From Terriglobia bacterium (GTDB lineage Bacteria > Acidobacteriota > Terriglobia > Acidiferrales > UBA7541): a stretch of DNA of 64,000 bases. Positions 43,791-52,735 of this stretch are shown here, piece by piece. Numbering within the stretch: the first letter of the stretch is position 1; every line of letters starts with the position of its first letter. A model generated the notes under the pieces. That model was not told where the DNA came from and did not search any database. It was given only the letters and a program-made list of their open reading frames with translations. Made by a program: the position numbers and the translations under genes. The DNA lies in assembly GCA_020072805.1 (NCBI GenBank), contig JAIQGC010000027.1:1-64000 (forward strand). The letters are read 5' to 3'.

Positions 43791-44978
43791 GTCGCACACG
43801 GAATAATACTGTCGCGGGTAAGCGGCGCCTGCCACGATGGCTGGGCTGCGCCGCGCTGACGCTGCTCCTGCTGCTGGTTCTGCCTTCGGCGGCGCATGCC
43901 TATGTGGGGCCGGGCGCGGGATTCGCCGTGCTTTCCTCGTTCCTGACGCTGCTGCTGGCTTCCGTGCAGGCTTTTTTCGCTTTGCTGACCTGGCCGGTGC
44001 GCCAGATCTTCCGCGCGCGGCGGCGGCGGCGGGCGTATCGCCGGGCGCGGACGGATCGCGTGGTCATTCTGGGATTTGACGGGATGGACCCGGAACTGAC
44101 CGAGCGGTATATCCGGGAAGGGAAGCTGCCCAACCTGGCCAAACTGCGCGAGAAGGGAACGTTTCGCCCACTGGCCACGACGATTCCGCCGATTTCCCCG
44201 GTGGCCTGGTCCTCGTTTCTGACCGGAGTGAATCCCGGCAAGCACAACATTTACGATTTTCTGGCGCCAGACCGGCAGCGCTACCTTCCGGAGCTGTCCT
44301 CGGCGCGGATTCGCGAGTCCAAGCGCGTGCTGCGCATCGGACGCTACGCCATTCCGCTGGGCAAACCGTCCATCAAGCCGCTGCGGCGGGGCAAGCCGTT
44401 CTGGCACTACCTGGGCGACGCAGGCGTGTTCTGTTCGGTGATTCGCGTGCCCATCACGTTTCCGCCGGAGAAATTTTCCGGCGTGCTGCTTTCGGGAATG
44501 TGCGTGCCGGACATTCAGGGAACGCAGGGAACGTTTTCCTATCACACCACGCGGCGCGCGGACCGGGAAACCACGAGCAACCGCGTAGTGGTGCCTCTTG
44601 TGAAAAACGGCAAAGCCTTTCATTCCTACATTCCCGGCCCCCTGGACACGCTGCGCACGGACGCGAAGGAAGAGCTGCGCGCGCACTTCGCGGTAAAGCC
44701 GCTGGCGGGGAAGCGCAAGGCGCAGTTGCAGATGGACGGCAAGAAGATCGAACTCGCCGAGGGCGAATATTCGGAATGGGCTGAGGTGGAGTTCAGCGCG
44801 GGGCTAGGCGTGACGGTGAAAGGCATCTGCCGGTTCTATCTGAAATCGGTGCAGCCGGAGCTGGAGCTGTACGCCACGCCAGTGAATATCAATCCCATGA
44901 ATCCGGCGCTGCCCATCTCCCATTCGATATCAAATGCAAGATGCCGCAGCGGGGCGTTTTTAAGGATGTCTATGGGTA
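43787..44978 (+). pseudogene. Frameshifted COG3379-like phosphodiesterase, N-terminal part
   Basis: This is the first part of an AP-superfamily phosphodiesterase closely related in motifs to the one at 27973. An N-terminal signal or anchor (CAALTLLLLLVLPSAAHAY) and a second hydrophobic stretch precede the catalytic start VVILGFDGMDPELTERYI and the nucleophile region IPPISPVAWSSFLTGVNPG. Similarity continues through GICRFYLKSVQPELELYATP to NPALPISH at about 44923. There the reading frame is lost. The original frame drifts on to a stop at 45442 in sequence unlike the family. The rest of the enzyme lies in another frame (44979 on). The start overlaps the stop of the membrane protein. Confidence 0.75.
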
Positions 44979-45953
44979 ACCTGGGCGCTGAACGACGGAT
45001 TTCTGGACGACAAGGCGTTTCTGGAGCAGTGCTACCTGATTCACGAGGAACGCGAGCGCATGTTCTTCGACGCGCTGGAAAAGACGCGGCAGGGCGTGTG
45101 CGTATGCGTCTTCGACATCACCGACCGCGTGCAGCACATGTTCTGGCGCTACCTGAAGGATGGCGAGGGCAGCGACGGCGGGCATGTGCACAGCCACGGC
45201 TATGTGCAGGCGGCCGCGGCCGGGGAGGGCGAGGAGTCGGAGTTGGTGATCGAAAAGCTGTACCAGCGCATGGACGCGTTGATCGGGCGGACGGTGGAGA
45301 AGATGGAAAAGGATTCGCTGCTGCTGATCGTCTCCGACCACGGATTCAAGTCGTTCGAGCGCGGCGTGAACCTGAACACCTGGCTGCACCAGAACGGCTA
45401 CCTGGCGTTGAAGGAGGGCGCGCCTTCCGGCGACTGGTTTGAGGACGTGGATTGGACGCGCACGCGGGCCTACGCGCTGGGACTCAACGGCATTTACCTG
45501 AATTTGCAGGGGCGGGAGAGCAGCGGCACGGTGCAGCCCGGCGAAGAAGAAAAGAGTTTGCGCGCGGAACTGTGCGCCAAACTGGAAGGACTGACCGACC
45601 CCGCGACGTCGCAGGCGGCCATCCGCAGGACCTTCAATTCCATGCAGGCGTTTACCGGGCCGTACCGGGAGAACGCTCCGGACGTGGTGATCGGATTCGG
45701 CGCGGGCTACCGCGCGTCGTGGGATTCGGCGCAGGGGCGCGTGACGAAGGATGTCTTTGAAGTGAATTCGAAAGCCTGGAGCGGGGACCACTGCATCGAC
45801 CCCGAACTGGTGCCGGGGGTGCTCTTTTCCAATTGGAAAATCGCCGGCGAAGGGCACGCCATCACCGACGTGGCGCCGACCTTGCTTGATCTTTTCGGCT
45901 TGAAGGTTCCGGGGCACATGGACGGCAAGGTCTGGCCGGCTGCGCGGGAATAA
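44979..45953 (+). pseudogene. Frameshifted COG3379-like phosphodiesterase, C-terminal part
   Basis: This is the continuation of the preceding gene in a different frame, recognisable from TWALNDGFLDDKAFLEQ onward. It carries the second half of the active site: VFDITDRVQHMFWRYL, LLLIVSDHGFKSFERGVNLN (Asp-His metal pair) and WSGDHCIDPELVPGVLFS. It ends at GKVWPAARE. By itself it would start at ATG 45060 as 297 residues lacking the nucleophile, so it should not be active. The 55 bases between the two halves (about 44924-44978) match the family in no single frame, so either several indels or a small replacement occurred. If the break is an assembly error, the true protein would be about 720 residues. 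Confidence 0.75.
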
Positions 45954-46024
45954 TCGCGCGAGACGGGGGCGGGGGAAAATTGTGCCGCCACGGGCGGGAT
46001 GCTAAAATTTCCCTGAAAGTATCG

Positions 46025-46465
46025 ATGACTACACGAAAGAAAATCAGCAAGAAGCGCGCGCGGCGAACGCCGCCGCGGCTCTCCGCTCCGCCGAAAAATC
46101 CCAAGGGATTTCTGCGCACCATCGCCGTGGATTTCGACGGTGTCATCGCCGAATACGACGGGTGGAAGGGGAGGGGAGTGCTGGGCGATCCGCGCGGGGA
46201 CGTGCTGGCGGCGCTGCGCGAGCTGCATGCGGAAGGGTGGAAGATCGTCATCCACACGACGCGCGGCGTGGAGGAAGTCGGGCCGTACCTCGAGAAGCAC
46301 GGCATTCCCCACCACGAGGTCAACCGCAATTCGGACTACGAAACGCTGGGAGTGAAGCCGGTCGCCGACGTGTACTGGGACGACCGCGCGTTTCAATATT
46401 CAGGCGATGCGCGGCGGGACCTCGCCGTCATCAGGCGCTTCCGCACTTACAGCGGAAGAGAGTAG
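46025..46465 (+). CDS. HAD-like small phosphatase family protein
   Basis: Protein of about 146 residues with a basic N-terminus (MTTRKKISKKRARR) followed by a minimal HAD fold: TIAVDFDGVIAEYD (nucleophile Asp and the second Asp), a helix DVLAALRELHAEG, WKIVIHTTRG (motif II Thr) and VKPVADVYWDDRAF, whose DD fits motif III. No cap domain is present, so it resembles the small BT0820-type hydrolases. The ATG at 46025 is chosen over an upstream in-frame start because it begins the basic segment; the ribosome binding site is weak. It follows the split phosphodiesterase by 71 bp and may belong to the same transcript. Substrate unknown. Confidence 0.78.
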   Translation: MTTRKKISKKRARRTPPRLSAPPKNPKGFLRTIAVDFDGVIAEYDGWKGRGVLGDPRGDVLAALRELHAEGWKIVIHTTRGVEEVGPYLEKHGIPHHEVNRNSDYETLGVKPVADVYWDDRAFQYSGDARRDLAVIRRFRTYSGRE

Positions 46466-46488
46466 CGCCCGCCGGAAAAAATTTACCC

Positions 46489-47826
46489 TCAGTCTTTAAC
46501 CGCTTTGTCGGTGATGGCCAGTGCGCGGTCAATGATGGCGAAGCCCTCGCGCAGTTCCTTTTCGTTGATGCACAGCGGCGGGTTGGTGAAGAAGGTGTTC
46601 CAGCGCACGAAGGTGTACAGCCCCTCCTGGCGGAAGAATTTCCCCAAAGCCAGCATTTCCTCGGAAGCGCCGTTGAAGGGAGCCATGGGCTCGCGCGTTT
46701 TGCGGCTGCGCACCAGTTCGAAAATGCCGAAGAGCCCGATGGCGCGCGTGGCGCCGACGGAGGGATGCTTCTTTTCCATTTCGGCCATCAGCTCCTTCAT
46801 CAGCGCGCCCATCTTGCGCGTGTTTTCGAGCAAGCGGTCTTCCTCGTAGACGCGGATGGTGGCCAGGGCCGTGGCGCACCCTAGCGGATGGCTGTTGTAG
46901 GTCAGCCCGCCGTAGAAAACCTTGTCGGTGAAATGTTCGGCGATGCGCCTCCGCATGCCCACCGCTCCCAGCGGGACGTAACTGCTGGTCAGTCCCTTGG
47001 CCATGGTCAGCAGGTCCGGCACGACGTTCCAGTGATTGACGGCGAACCATTCCCCGGTGCGCCCGAAGCCGGCCATCACTTCGTCGGCGATCAGCAGGAT
47101 GCCGTATTTGTCGCACAGCGCGCGCACGCCCTGCAGGTAGCCCTCCGGCGGAATGAGGATGCCGTTGGTGCCGGTGACGGTTTCGAGGATGAAGGCGGCG
47201 ATTGTCGCGGGGCCTTCCAGTTGAATGGTTTCTTCGAGCAGCGCCAGGGCCTGTTCGGCGGTGTCCCATCCGCGCGCGATTCCGTGATACGGATCGAGGA
47301 CGTGCACCACGCCGGGAATGCCCGGCTCGGCGGCCCAGCGGCGCGGGTCGCCGGTGAGCGTGATGCTGCCGGCGGTGCCGCCGTGATAGGAGCGGTAGCG
47401 CGCCAGAATCTTGTGGCGGCCGGTGTAGAAGCGGGCCAGCTTGACGGCGTTTTCGTTGGCTTCCGCGCCGCCGTTGGTGAAAAAGAAAACGTCAATGTCG
47501 CCGGGAGCGATCTCGGCGAGCTTGGCGCCCAGCCGTGCGCGCGCTTCGGTGGCCATGTAGGGATTGGCGTAGGCCAGCGTGGCGGCCTGTTCGCTGATGG
47601 CCTGGATCACGCGCGGGTCGCCGTGGCCGATGTTCACGCTCATCAACTGGCTGTTGAAGTCCAGATAGCGCTTGCCTTCGGGCGTCCAGAAATAGCAGCC
47701 CTTGGCCCCGGCCACGGGAATGGGGTCCACCTTGGACTGCGCCGACCATTCGAAGAGCGTGTGCTTTTTGGTGAGGGCGATCATCTCCTCGCCGCTCATG
47801 CCTTTTCCAGTTGTGTTCGTGGTCAT
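46489..47826 (-). CDS. Class III PLP-dependent aminotransferase
   Basis: Cytoplasmic enzyme of 445 residues of the omega-aminotransferase group, which transfers an amino group from an omega- or beta-amino compound to a keto acid. Fold type I features: FFFTNGGAEANENAVKLAR (phosphate cup), YHGGTAGS, LLIADEVMAGFGRTG (Asp248 on the pyridine nitrogen), and TMAKGLTSSYVPLGA with the Schiff-base Lys277. The opening KHTLFEWSAQSKVDPIP resembles taurine-pyruvate and related aminotransferases, but the substrate cannot be fixed. The ATG has AAGGGA close upstream. It is the last gene of a long minus-strand series. Confidence 0.9.
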   Translation of the reverse strand: MTTNTTGKGMSGEEMIALTKKHTLFEWSAQSKVDPIPVAGAKGCYFWTPEGKRYLDFNSQLMSVNIGHGDPRVIQAISEQAATLAYANPYMATEARARLGAKLAEIAPGDIDVFFFTNGGAEANENAVKLARFYTGRHKILARYRSYHGGTAGSITLTGDPRRWAAEPGIPGVVHVLDPYHGIARGWDTAEQALALLEETIQLEGPATIAAFILETVTGTNGILIPPEGYLQGVRALCDKYGILLIADEVMAGFGRTGEWFAVNHWNVVPDLLTMAKGLTSSYVPLGAVGMRRRIAEHFTDKVFYGGLTYNSHPLGCATALATIRVYEEDRLLENTRKMGALMKELMAEMEKKHPSVGATRAIGLFGIFELVRSRKTREPMAPFNGASEEMLALGKFFRQEGLYTFVRWNTFFTNPPLCINEKELREGFAIIDRALAITDKAVKD

Positions 47827-47898
47827 TCCCTTGCCTCCGTCGAATGGTTGCCCTTGCGCGAACGGTTAGGATATCACTCCCGCGCGGTTTGGCCGAAC

Positions 47899-50142
47899 TC
47901 ACAGATTGTCGAGAAAAAACTGCGTAATCCTCCGGAAGAGCACGATGCGCGCCGGGGGATCGCTGACGGGATGGCCGCGGCCGGGGAAGAAGGCCACTTC
48001 GGCGTACTTGCCATTGGCGATGAGTTCGTTGAGCAACTCCATGGTATTGGCGAAGTGCACGTTGTCGTCGCCGGTGCCATGGGCGATCAGCAGTTTGCCG
48101 CGCAGTCCCTCGGCGTGGGTGATGGGCGAGGAACTCAGATAGCCCTCCGCGTTTTCCTGCGGCCGGGACATGTAGCGTTCAGTGTAGATGGTGTCGTATT
48201 GTCGCCAGTCGGTGACCGGAGCGCCGGAAAAGCCCGCCTTAAAAAGTTCTCCGGCCTCGAACATCAGGTGCAGGGTCATGTGTCCGCCGTAGCTCCAGCC
48301 CCAGATGCCGATGCGGGTGGAATCAACCCAGGACTGGGAGCGGAGCCAGGCCACGCCGACGCGCTGGTCGGCCAGTTCCTGGCGGCCCATGCGCAGATGA
48401 ATGGGAGTTTCGAAAGCGTGGCCGCGCCCCGTCGAGCCGCGATTATCCACGGCGAAGATGACGTAGCCCTTCTGGGCCATCATCTGGTGCCAAAGGAAAT
48501 TGGTGTTGCCCCAGGCGTTCACCACCACCTGCGCGCCGGGTCCGCCGTAGGTATAGACGAGGACGGGGTATTTTCGCGCGGGGTCGAAGTCCGGCGGCTT
48601 GATCAGCATGGCGTTGAGTTTTGTTCCGTCCTGCGCAGTGACCGAGGTGAATTCAACGGGCGAAAGTTTGTATTCGGCCAGCTCGGCGACCTTGTTTTCG
48701 TTGAGCGCGGCGATGCGCGTGCCGTCCGCGCGCAGCAGGTCCTGGCGCGGCGGCGCAGCGGTATTGGAAAATGTGTCCACGAAGGCGTTTCCGGCGGGAG
48801 CGAAATTGACGGAGTGCGTGCCGTCCTCGCGGGTGATGCGCGCAAAGCCCGTGCCGTCCAGCTTCACGCGGTAGAGATGCCGCTCCAGCGGGCTTTTTTC
48901 CGTAGCCGTGAAATAGACCGTCTTGCCCGCTTCGTCCACGGAGGTTACGCCCAGCACAGCCCAATCGCCGCGCGTGAGTTGCTGCGCCGGCGTGCCGTCC
49001 ACGTTGTAGAGATAGAGGTGGCGGAAGCCGCTACGCTCGCTGGACCACAGGAAACTCTTGCCGTCCGAAAAAAAGTAGAGATCGTCGCTGAGGTTGATCC
49101 AGCAGGGATCGCTTTCTTTCAGAATCACGCGGCTCGCCCCGCTGGCCGCATCGGCAAAGAGCAGTTCGAGCACGTTCTGTGCCCGATTCAATCGCTGGAT
49201 GGCCAGGCGCTTGCCATCGGGGAGCCACTCGACCCGCGGCAGGTAGATGTCGGTTTCCGCGCCGGTGTCCATGACGCGCGCCGCGCCGCCCGCAAGCGCA
49301 GCGGCGTAGACGTGAACGATGGGATTGGCTCCGCCCGCCTTGGGGTAGCGCATCCATTCGATTTCCCCGGTCATCGAGCTGAAATCCTGCATGGGATAGC
49401 GCGTGACCGCGCGTTCGTCCATCTCCAAATAGGCGATGGCCGAGGAGTCCGGCGACCACCAGTAGGCCGTCTTGCTGTCCAGTTCTTCCGGATAGACCCA
49501 GTCGAGTTCGCCCTTGCGCACCTCTTCTCTGCCGCCCGTGGTGAAGGCGCGCGCTTCCCCGCCCACCGCGCTCACCAGCCACAGATTGTGCCCGCGCACG
49601 AAGCTGACCCAGCGACCGTCCGGAGAAATCTTCGGATCGGCCAGCGGCTCCTTGCCGGAAACCAGCGGACGCGCGCTCTGCGTTTTCAGGTCGTACCAGA
49701 CAAGCGACGTGGGCCCGTCAAAGAGCAGCGCATCGCCCTGCGGCGACCACTGGCAGCGCGCCGGTGCGCGCCGGCCTAGTCCGGTAGCCTGAGTGGGCTG
49801 CGAGGAGTCCGGCGGCAGCAGCGCGGCCAGTTTCTCGGCGGAGAGCAGCAGTCTGCGCTCGCCGCTCGCGGCCTCGATCACCCAGAGTTCCGTGCGAGAC
49901 TCTTTGCTGCCCGCGCCGCTCTTCTGAAAATAAACGAGGCGCTGGCCGTCCGGACTCCACGCCAGGCCGTTCAGAAGCTGCCCGCTGAGGCTGGGCTGAC
50001 CCCAGATGCGCTCGACGGTAAGCTCCTTGCCGGGCGCGGGAGCCGTTCCCGGCGCCGGTGGCATTTGCGCGGGCGCGGAAATTCCCGCGCAGGCGCAGAA
50101 AAGCAGAACGGTCAGAAAGCGAAACCACCGGGAACGCAGCAT
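47899..50142 (-). CDS. Dipeptidyl peptidase IV-family serine peptidase (S9)
   Basis: Exported peptidase of about 747 residues. ATG 50142 has GGAGG six bases upstream and starts a signal peptide (FRFLTVLLFCACAGISAPAQ); the longer open frame to 50667 is antisense to the next gene. An eight-bladed propeller domain (DPPIV_N: GLAWSPDGQRLVYFQ, WWSPDSSAIAYLEMDERAV, WLPDGKRLAIQRLNR) precedes the alpha/beta-hydrolase. The catalytic triad is Ser617 in GWSYGG, Asp692 in GTGDDNVH and His724 in GRGHPVSD. The segment YPEELDSKTAYWWSPD carries the Glu pair typical for binding the substrate N-terminus, fitting release of dipeptides from the N-terminus of peptides in the periplasm. Confidence 0.92.
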   Translation of the reverse strand: MLRSRWFRFLTVLLFCACAGISAPAQMPPAPGTAPAPGKELTVERIWGQPSLSGQLLNGLAWSPDGQRLVYFQKSGAGSKESRTELWVIEAASGERRLLLSAEKLAALLPPDSSQPTQATGLGRRAPARCQWSPQGDALLFDGPTSLVWYDLKTQSARPLVSGKEPLADPKISPDGRWVSFVRGHNLWLVSAVGGEARAFTTGGREEVRKGELDWVYPEELDSKTAYWWSPDSSAIAYLEMDERAVTRYPMQDFSSMTGEIEWMRYPKAGGANPIVHVYAAALAGGAARVMDTGAETDIYLPRVEWLPDGKRLAIQRLNRAQNVLELLFADAASGASRVILKESDPCWINLSDDLYFFSDGKSFLWSSERSGFRHLYLYNVDGTPAQQLTRGDWAVLGVTSVDEAGKTVYFTATEKSPLERHLYRVKLDGTGFARITREDGTHSVNFAPAGNAFVDTFSNTAAPPRQDLLRADGTRIAALNENKVAELAEYKLSPVEFTSVTAQDGTKLNAMLIKPPDFDPARKYPVLVYTYGGPGAQVVVNAWGNTNFLWHQMMAQKGYVIFAVDNRGSTGRGHAFETPIHLRMGRQELADQRVGVAWLRSQSWVDSTRIGIWGWSYGGHMTLHLMFEAGELFKAGFSGAPVTDWRQYDTIYTERYMSRPQENAEGYLSSSPITHAEGLRGKLLIAHGTGDDNVHFANTMELLNELIANGKYAEVAFFPGRGHPVSDPPARIVLFRRITQFFLDNL

Positions 50143-50189
50143 CGTTGCCTCCTTGAAATCCTTGCGCGGGCGCCGCCTGGCGCAGCCCT

Positions 50190-50774
50190 TCACGCCCGCT
50201 CGTAGAATTCGATCAGCACCTTGGCGCCGCCGGGAGCGGGTGCGAGAAAAAAGTTCACGCGCGTGCCGTCCGCCCCGGGCCGGGTTTGCGGATAGACCGC
50301 GGCCACGCCGAATTTTTCCCGGAGCAGTTGCGTGGCCCGGTCCACGTTGGCCACGCGGTATTCCACTTGCTGAATGCCTTCGCCGAGTTTCGCCAGATAG
50401 CGGGCGATGGCCCCGCTTCCCGCCGGTTCGCACGTGGTCAGAATGTCCAATTCCACTTTTTCCTGAAAATGCAATTCGAATTCGGCGGCGTCCTGCTCCG
50501 GCGGAACTTCCGCCAGGCGCGGCGCTCCGTTGGCGGCGCGGATTCGCGCAAAGGTTTCCGGCGCGACGGCCACGCCCACGGTGATGTGCGGGGTGCTTCC
50601 GCCGAGCAGCGCGCTCAGTTCGGCATCGGCGCGCCAGCGGGCTGCTTCCGGTTCGGCCAGCGCGCAACCGGCGCGGTAGAGCGCTGCCGCAGCTTCCGCG
50701 CGCGCGGCGGCGTCCGGGAAACTGAGAGCGGCGATGAATGTGGAGAGTGGATTGGTCATGGGTTGAGCGGCCAT
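50190..50774 (-). CDS. VOC/glyoxalase-like protein
   Basis: Protein of 194 residues. The C-terminal half reads like a vicinal-oxygen-chelate module: VELDILTTCEPAGSGAIARYL, QQVEYRVANVDRATQLLRE, FGVAAVYPQTRPGADGTRVN, FFLAP, VLIEFYE with a closing Glu. The N-terminal 75 residues are helical (FIAALSFPDAAARAEAAAAL). The VYPQTR-like turn resembles methylmalonyl-CoA epimerase-type VOC proteins, but the metal ligands are not all obvious. ATG 50774 or ATG 50759 are both possible. It lies between the peptidase and TerC genes with short gaps on the same strand. Confidence 0.65.
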   Translation of the reverse strand: MAAQPMTNPLSTFIAALSFPDAAARAEAAAALYRAGCALAEPEAARWRADAELSALLGGSTPHITVGVAVAPETFARIRAANGAPRLAEVPPEQDAAEFELHFQEKVELDILTTCEPAGSGAIARYLAKLGEGIQQVEYRVANVDRATQLLREKFGVAAVYPQTRPGADGTRVNFFLAPAPGGAKVLIEFYERA

Positions 50775-50786
50775 TTTACCGCCGGA

Positions 50787-51737
50787 TCAGGCCGGAGGCG
50801 CCGGTTTTCTGCCGCTCAGCAGCGAAGGCATCAGCGCGGCCAGAAGGATTGCGCCGACGATGGCCAGCGAGATATGCACGGGAATGTGCAGCCAGGGCTC
50901 GGCCAGCATTTTTCCGCCGACGAAGAGCAGAACGACGGCCAGGCCGGTGCTCAGATAGCGGAAATAGCCCAGCACTCCGGCGAGAAGAAAATAGAGCGCG
51001 CGCAAGCCCAGGATGGCAAAAACATTCGAGGTGAAGACGATGAAGGCGTCATGAGTAATGCCGAAAATGGCCGGGATGGAGTCCAGCGCGAAGGTGACGT
51101 CGGTAATCTCAATGACCAGAAGGACGAGGAAGAGGGAGGTGGCGAACCAGCGGGCGCCCTGGCGGATAAAAAAGTTCGAGCCGTGATCCCCGTGGGCCAC
51201 GCGCAGGTGTGTGCTGGCGAAGCGGAAGATGGGATTTTGCTCCGGGTGAGCTTCCTTGCTGCGCGCCAGCAACATGTGCAAACCGGCGTAGAGCAGGAAA
51301 GCGCCGAACACGTAAGTGATCCAGGAAAAGCGCGCCAGCAGCGCGGCCCCCGCGGCGATCATGGCTCCGCGCATCACCAGGGCGCCGAGGATGCCCCAGG
51401 CCAGGATGCGGTGCTGAAACCGTTCTTCGATGCGGAAGGTGCGGAAGACGATCAGGAAGACGAAGAGATTATCCACGCTGAGGGATTTTTCGATGACGTA
51501 GCCGGTGAAAAATTCCAGGGCCAGGCGCGAGCCGTACCAGTGCAGGATGCCCAGGCCGAACAGGATGGAGAGGGCCACCCACACCGCGCTCCATAGGGCC
51601 GCTTCGCGGGAACTCACGCGGTGCGCCGAGCGGTGAAACACGCCGAGGTCCAGGGTGACGGCGAGAAGCACAAAAAGGAGGAAGGCGGCCCAGTGCCAGA
51701 AGGTGCCCACGTTCGTAACCGAAGCCGCGCTGGTCAT
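50787..51737 (-). CDS. TerC/Alx family integral membrane protein
   Basis: Protein of 316 residues with about nine hydrophobic helices. Family marks are the acidic intramembrane motifs SVDNLFVFLIVF and VIEITDVTFALDSIPAIFG, plus TSNVFAILGLRALYF. TerC/Alx proteins are linked to tellurite resistance and manganese export, and some work in metal loading of secreted proteins. The loop with HLRVAHGDHGSNFF carries three His, which could contact a metal. No other ter genes are nearby, so an Alx-like manganese role is as likely as tellurite. It starts at ATG 51737 with only a weak ribosome binding site. Confidence 0.92.
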   Translation of the reverse strand: MTSAASVTNVGTFWHWAAFLLFVLLAVTLDLGVFHRSAHRVSSREAALWSAVWVALSILFGLGILHWYGSRLALEFFTGYVIEKSLSVDNLFVFLIVFRTFRIEERFQHRILAWGILGALVMRGAMIAAGAALLARFSWITYVFGAFLLYAGLHMLLARSKEAHPEQNPIFRFASTHLRVAHGDHGSNFFIRQGARWFATSLFLVLLVIEITDVTFALDSIPAIFGITHDAFIVFTSNVFAILGLRALYFLLAGVLGYFRYLSTGLAVVLLFVGGKMLAEPWLHIPVHISLAIVGAILLAALMPSLLSGRKPAPPA

Positions 51738-51755
51738 GGATGTTCTTTTTTGCCG

Positions 51756-52634
51756 TTAGGGCATGGAGGAGCGCGCTTCGGAGGCGTTCAAGGTGCTCAA
51801 CTCAATGCGCGCGACCTTGCCGCCCGCGATCGCCACCGGAACGTTCCAGCGCACGCGCATGTCGCCTGCGGCGGCATCCTGCCCCAGCGTGCTGAGCCAG
51901 TAGGCCCCGGCGGGGATGGCCACGAAGATTCCGCGGCCGTCCAGGTCGGTGTCCGTCTTTCCGGCCAGGTATTTGGTTTGAGCATATTCGGGCGCCTGCC
52001 GCGCGACCTTGCGGGCATGCTCCACGGTGAGCTGATTCCACAGGCGGCCGGGATTGATGGGTTCGAGATAGACGCTGATGCTGGCCAGGGTCTGCTTGTT
52101 GGCCTCGATGAATTTCTTGAGCGCGGCGAGATATTCCTGGCGCAGTTTCCGGTAGCGTTCCGGGCGCTCGGTCTTGTCGCTTTCCTTGTATTTCTCGCGC
52201 GGCAGGCCCTGGGTGATGCCGCTGTTGGCCTGCAAGTAGGCGCCCAGAAATTCGGGAATGGAGATGACCTCCCCGGCGGTCAGCCCCAGTTCAATTTCCT
52301 GCGTGGCGATGTTGACGGTGTTGTGCGCCTTCATCCAGGCCTTCAGCTCCGGAGAAACCTTCAGCGAATCGATGAACTCCTCGCGCGAGGGAAGCGCGGA
52401 GGCGGCATCGGCCTCGCGCACGATTTCGGCGTAGTCCCGCGTGAGCAGATAAAAGGTAAACTGGCGCACCGGCTCGGGCCGCCCGGCGGTGGGTGTAATC
52501 CGCGCGGTGAACTCGAGCACGCCGGTGGGGGAGGCCTCGGCCGGCGCGGCGGGATTCTGCGCACGCGCGCAGGGAACAAACTCCGCCAGCAAAGCCAGGA
52601 AGAAAAACGAAGCTGCCGCGAATGAAGGACGCAT
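51756..52634 (-). CDS. Exported protein of unknown function
   Basis: Protein of about 292 residues. ATG 52634 has AGGA upstream and begins a signal peptide (MRPSFAAASFFFLALLAEFV ... ARAQ). A beta-strand pair (VLEFTARITPTAGRPEPVRQ, FTFYLLTRDY) leads into a helical middle with many charged residues (YKESDKTERPERYRKLRQEY). A C-terminal beta part follows (IFVAIPAGAYWLSTL, MRVRWNVPVAIAGGKVARIE), which looks like a small carboxypeptidase-regulatory-type domain. I cannot name a family. It follows the ABC efflux genes on the same strand and may be part of that transcript. Confidence 0.7.
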   Translation of the reverse strand: MRPSFAAASFFFLALLAEFVPCARAQNPAAPAEASPTGVLEFTARITPTAGRPEPVRQFTFYLLTRDYAEIVREADAASALPSREEFIDSLKVSPELKAWMKAHNTVNIATQEIELGLTAGEVISIPEFLGAYLQANSGITQGLPREKYKESDKTERPERYRKLRQEYLAALKKFIEANKQTLASISVYLEPINPGRLWNQLTVEHARKVARQAPEYAQTKYLAGKTDTDLDGRGIFVAIPAGAYWLSTLGQDAAAGDMRVRWNVPVAIAGGKVARIELSTLNASEARSSMP

Positions 52635-52735
52635 CAGCAAAATCCTACCAGATTGCCCTTCCCGGCCCTAGCCCGCAATTCCCGGCATTTCGCGGCAAAG
52701 TTGAGCGAGCGATCGCCGCATGCGCCCCGCTGAAC

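Noticed and set aside
46888-49779. 963-residue plus-strand open frame
   Set aside because: It runs antisense to the aminotransferase and the S9 peptidase, both of which have intact catalytic motifs on the other strand.
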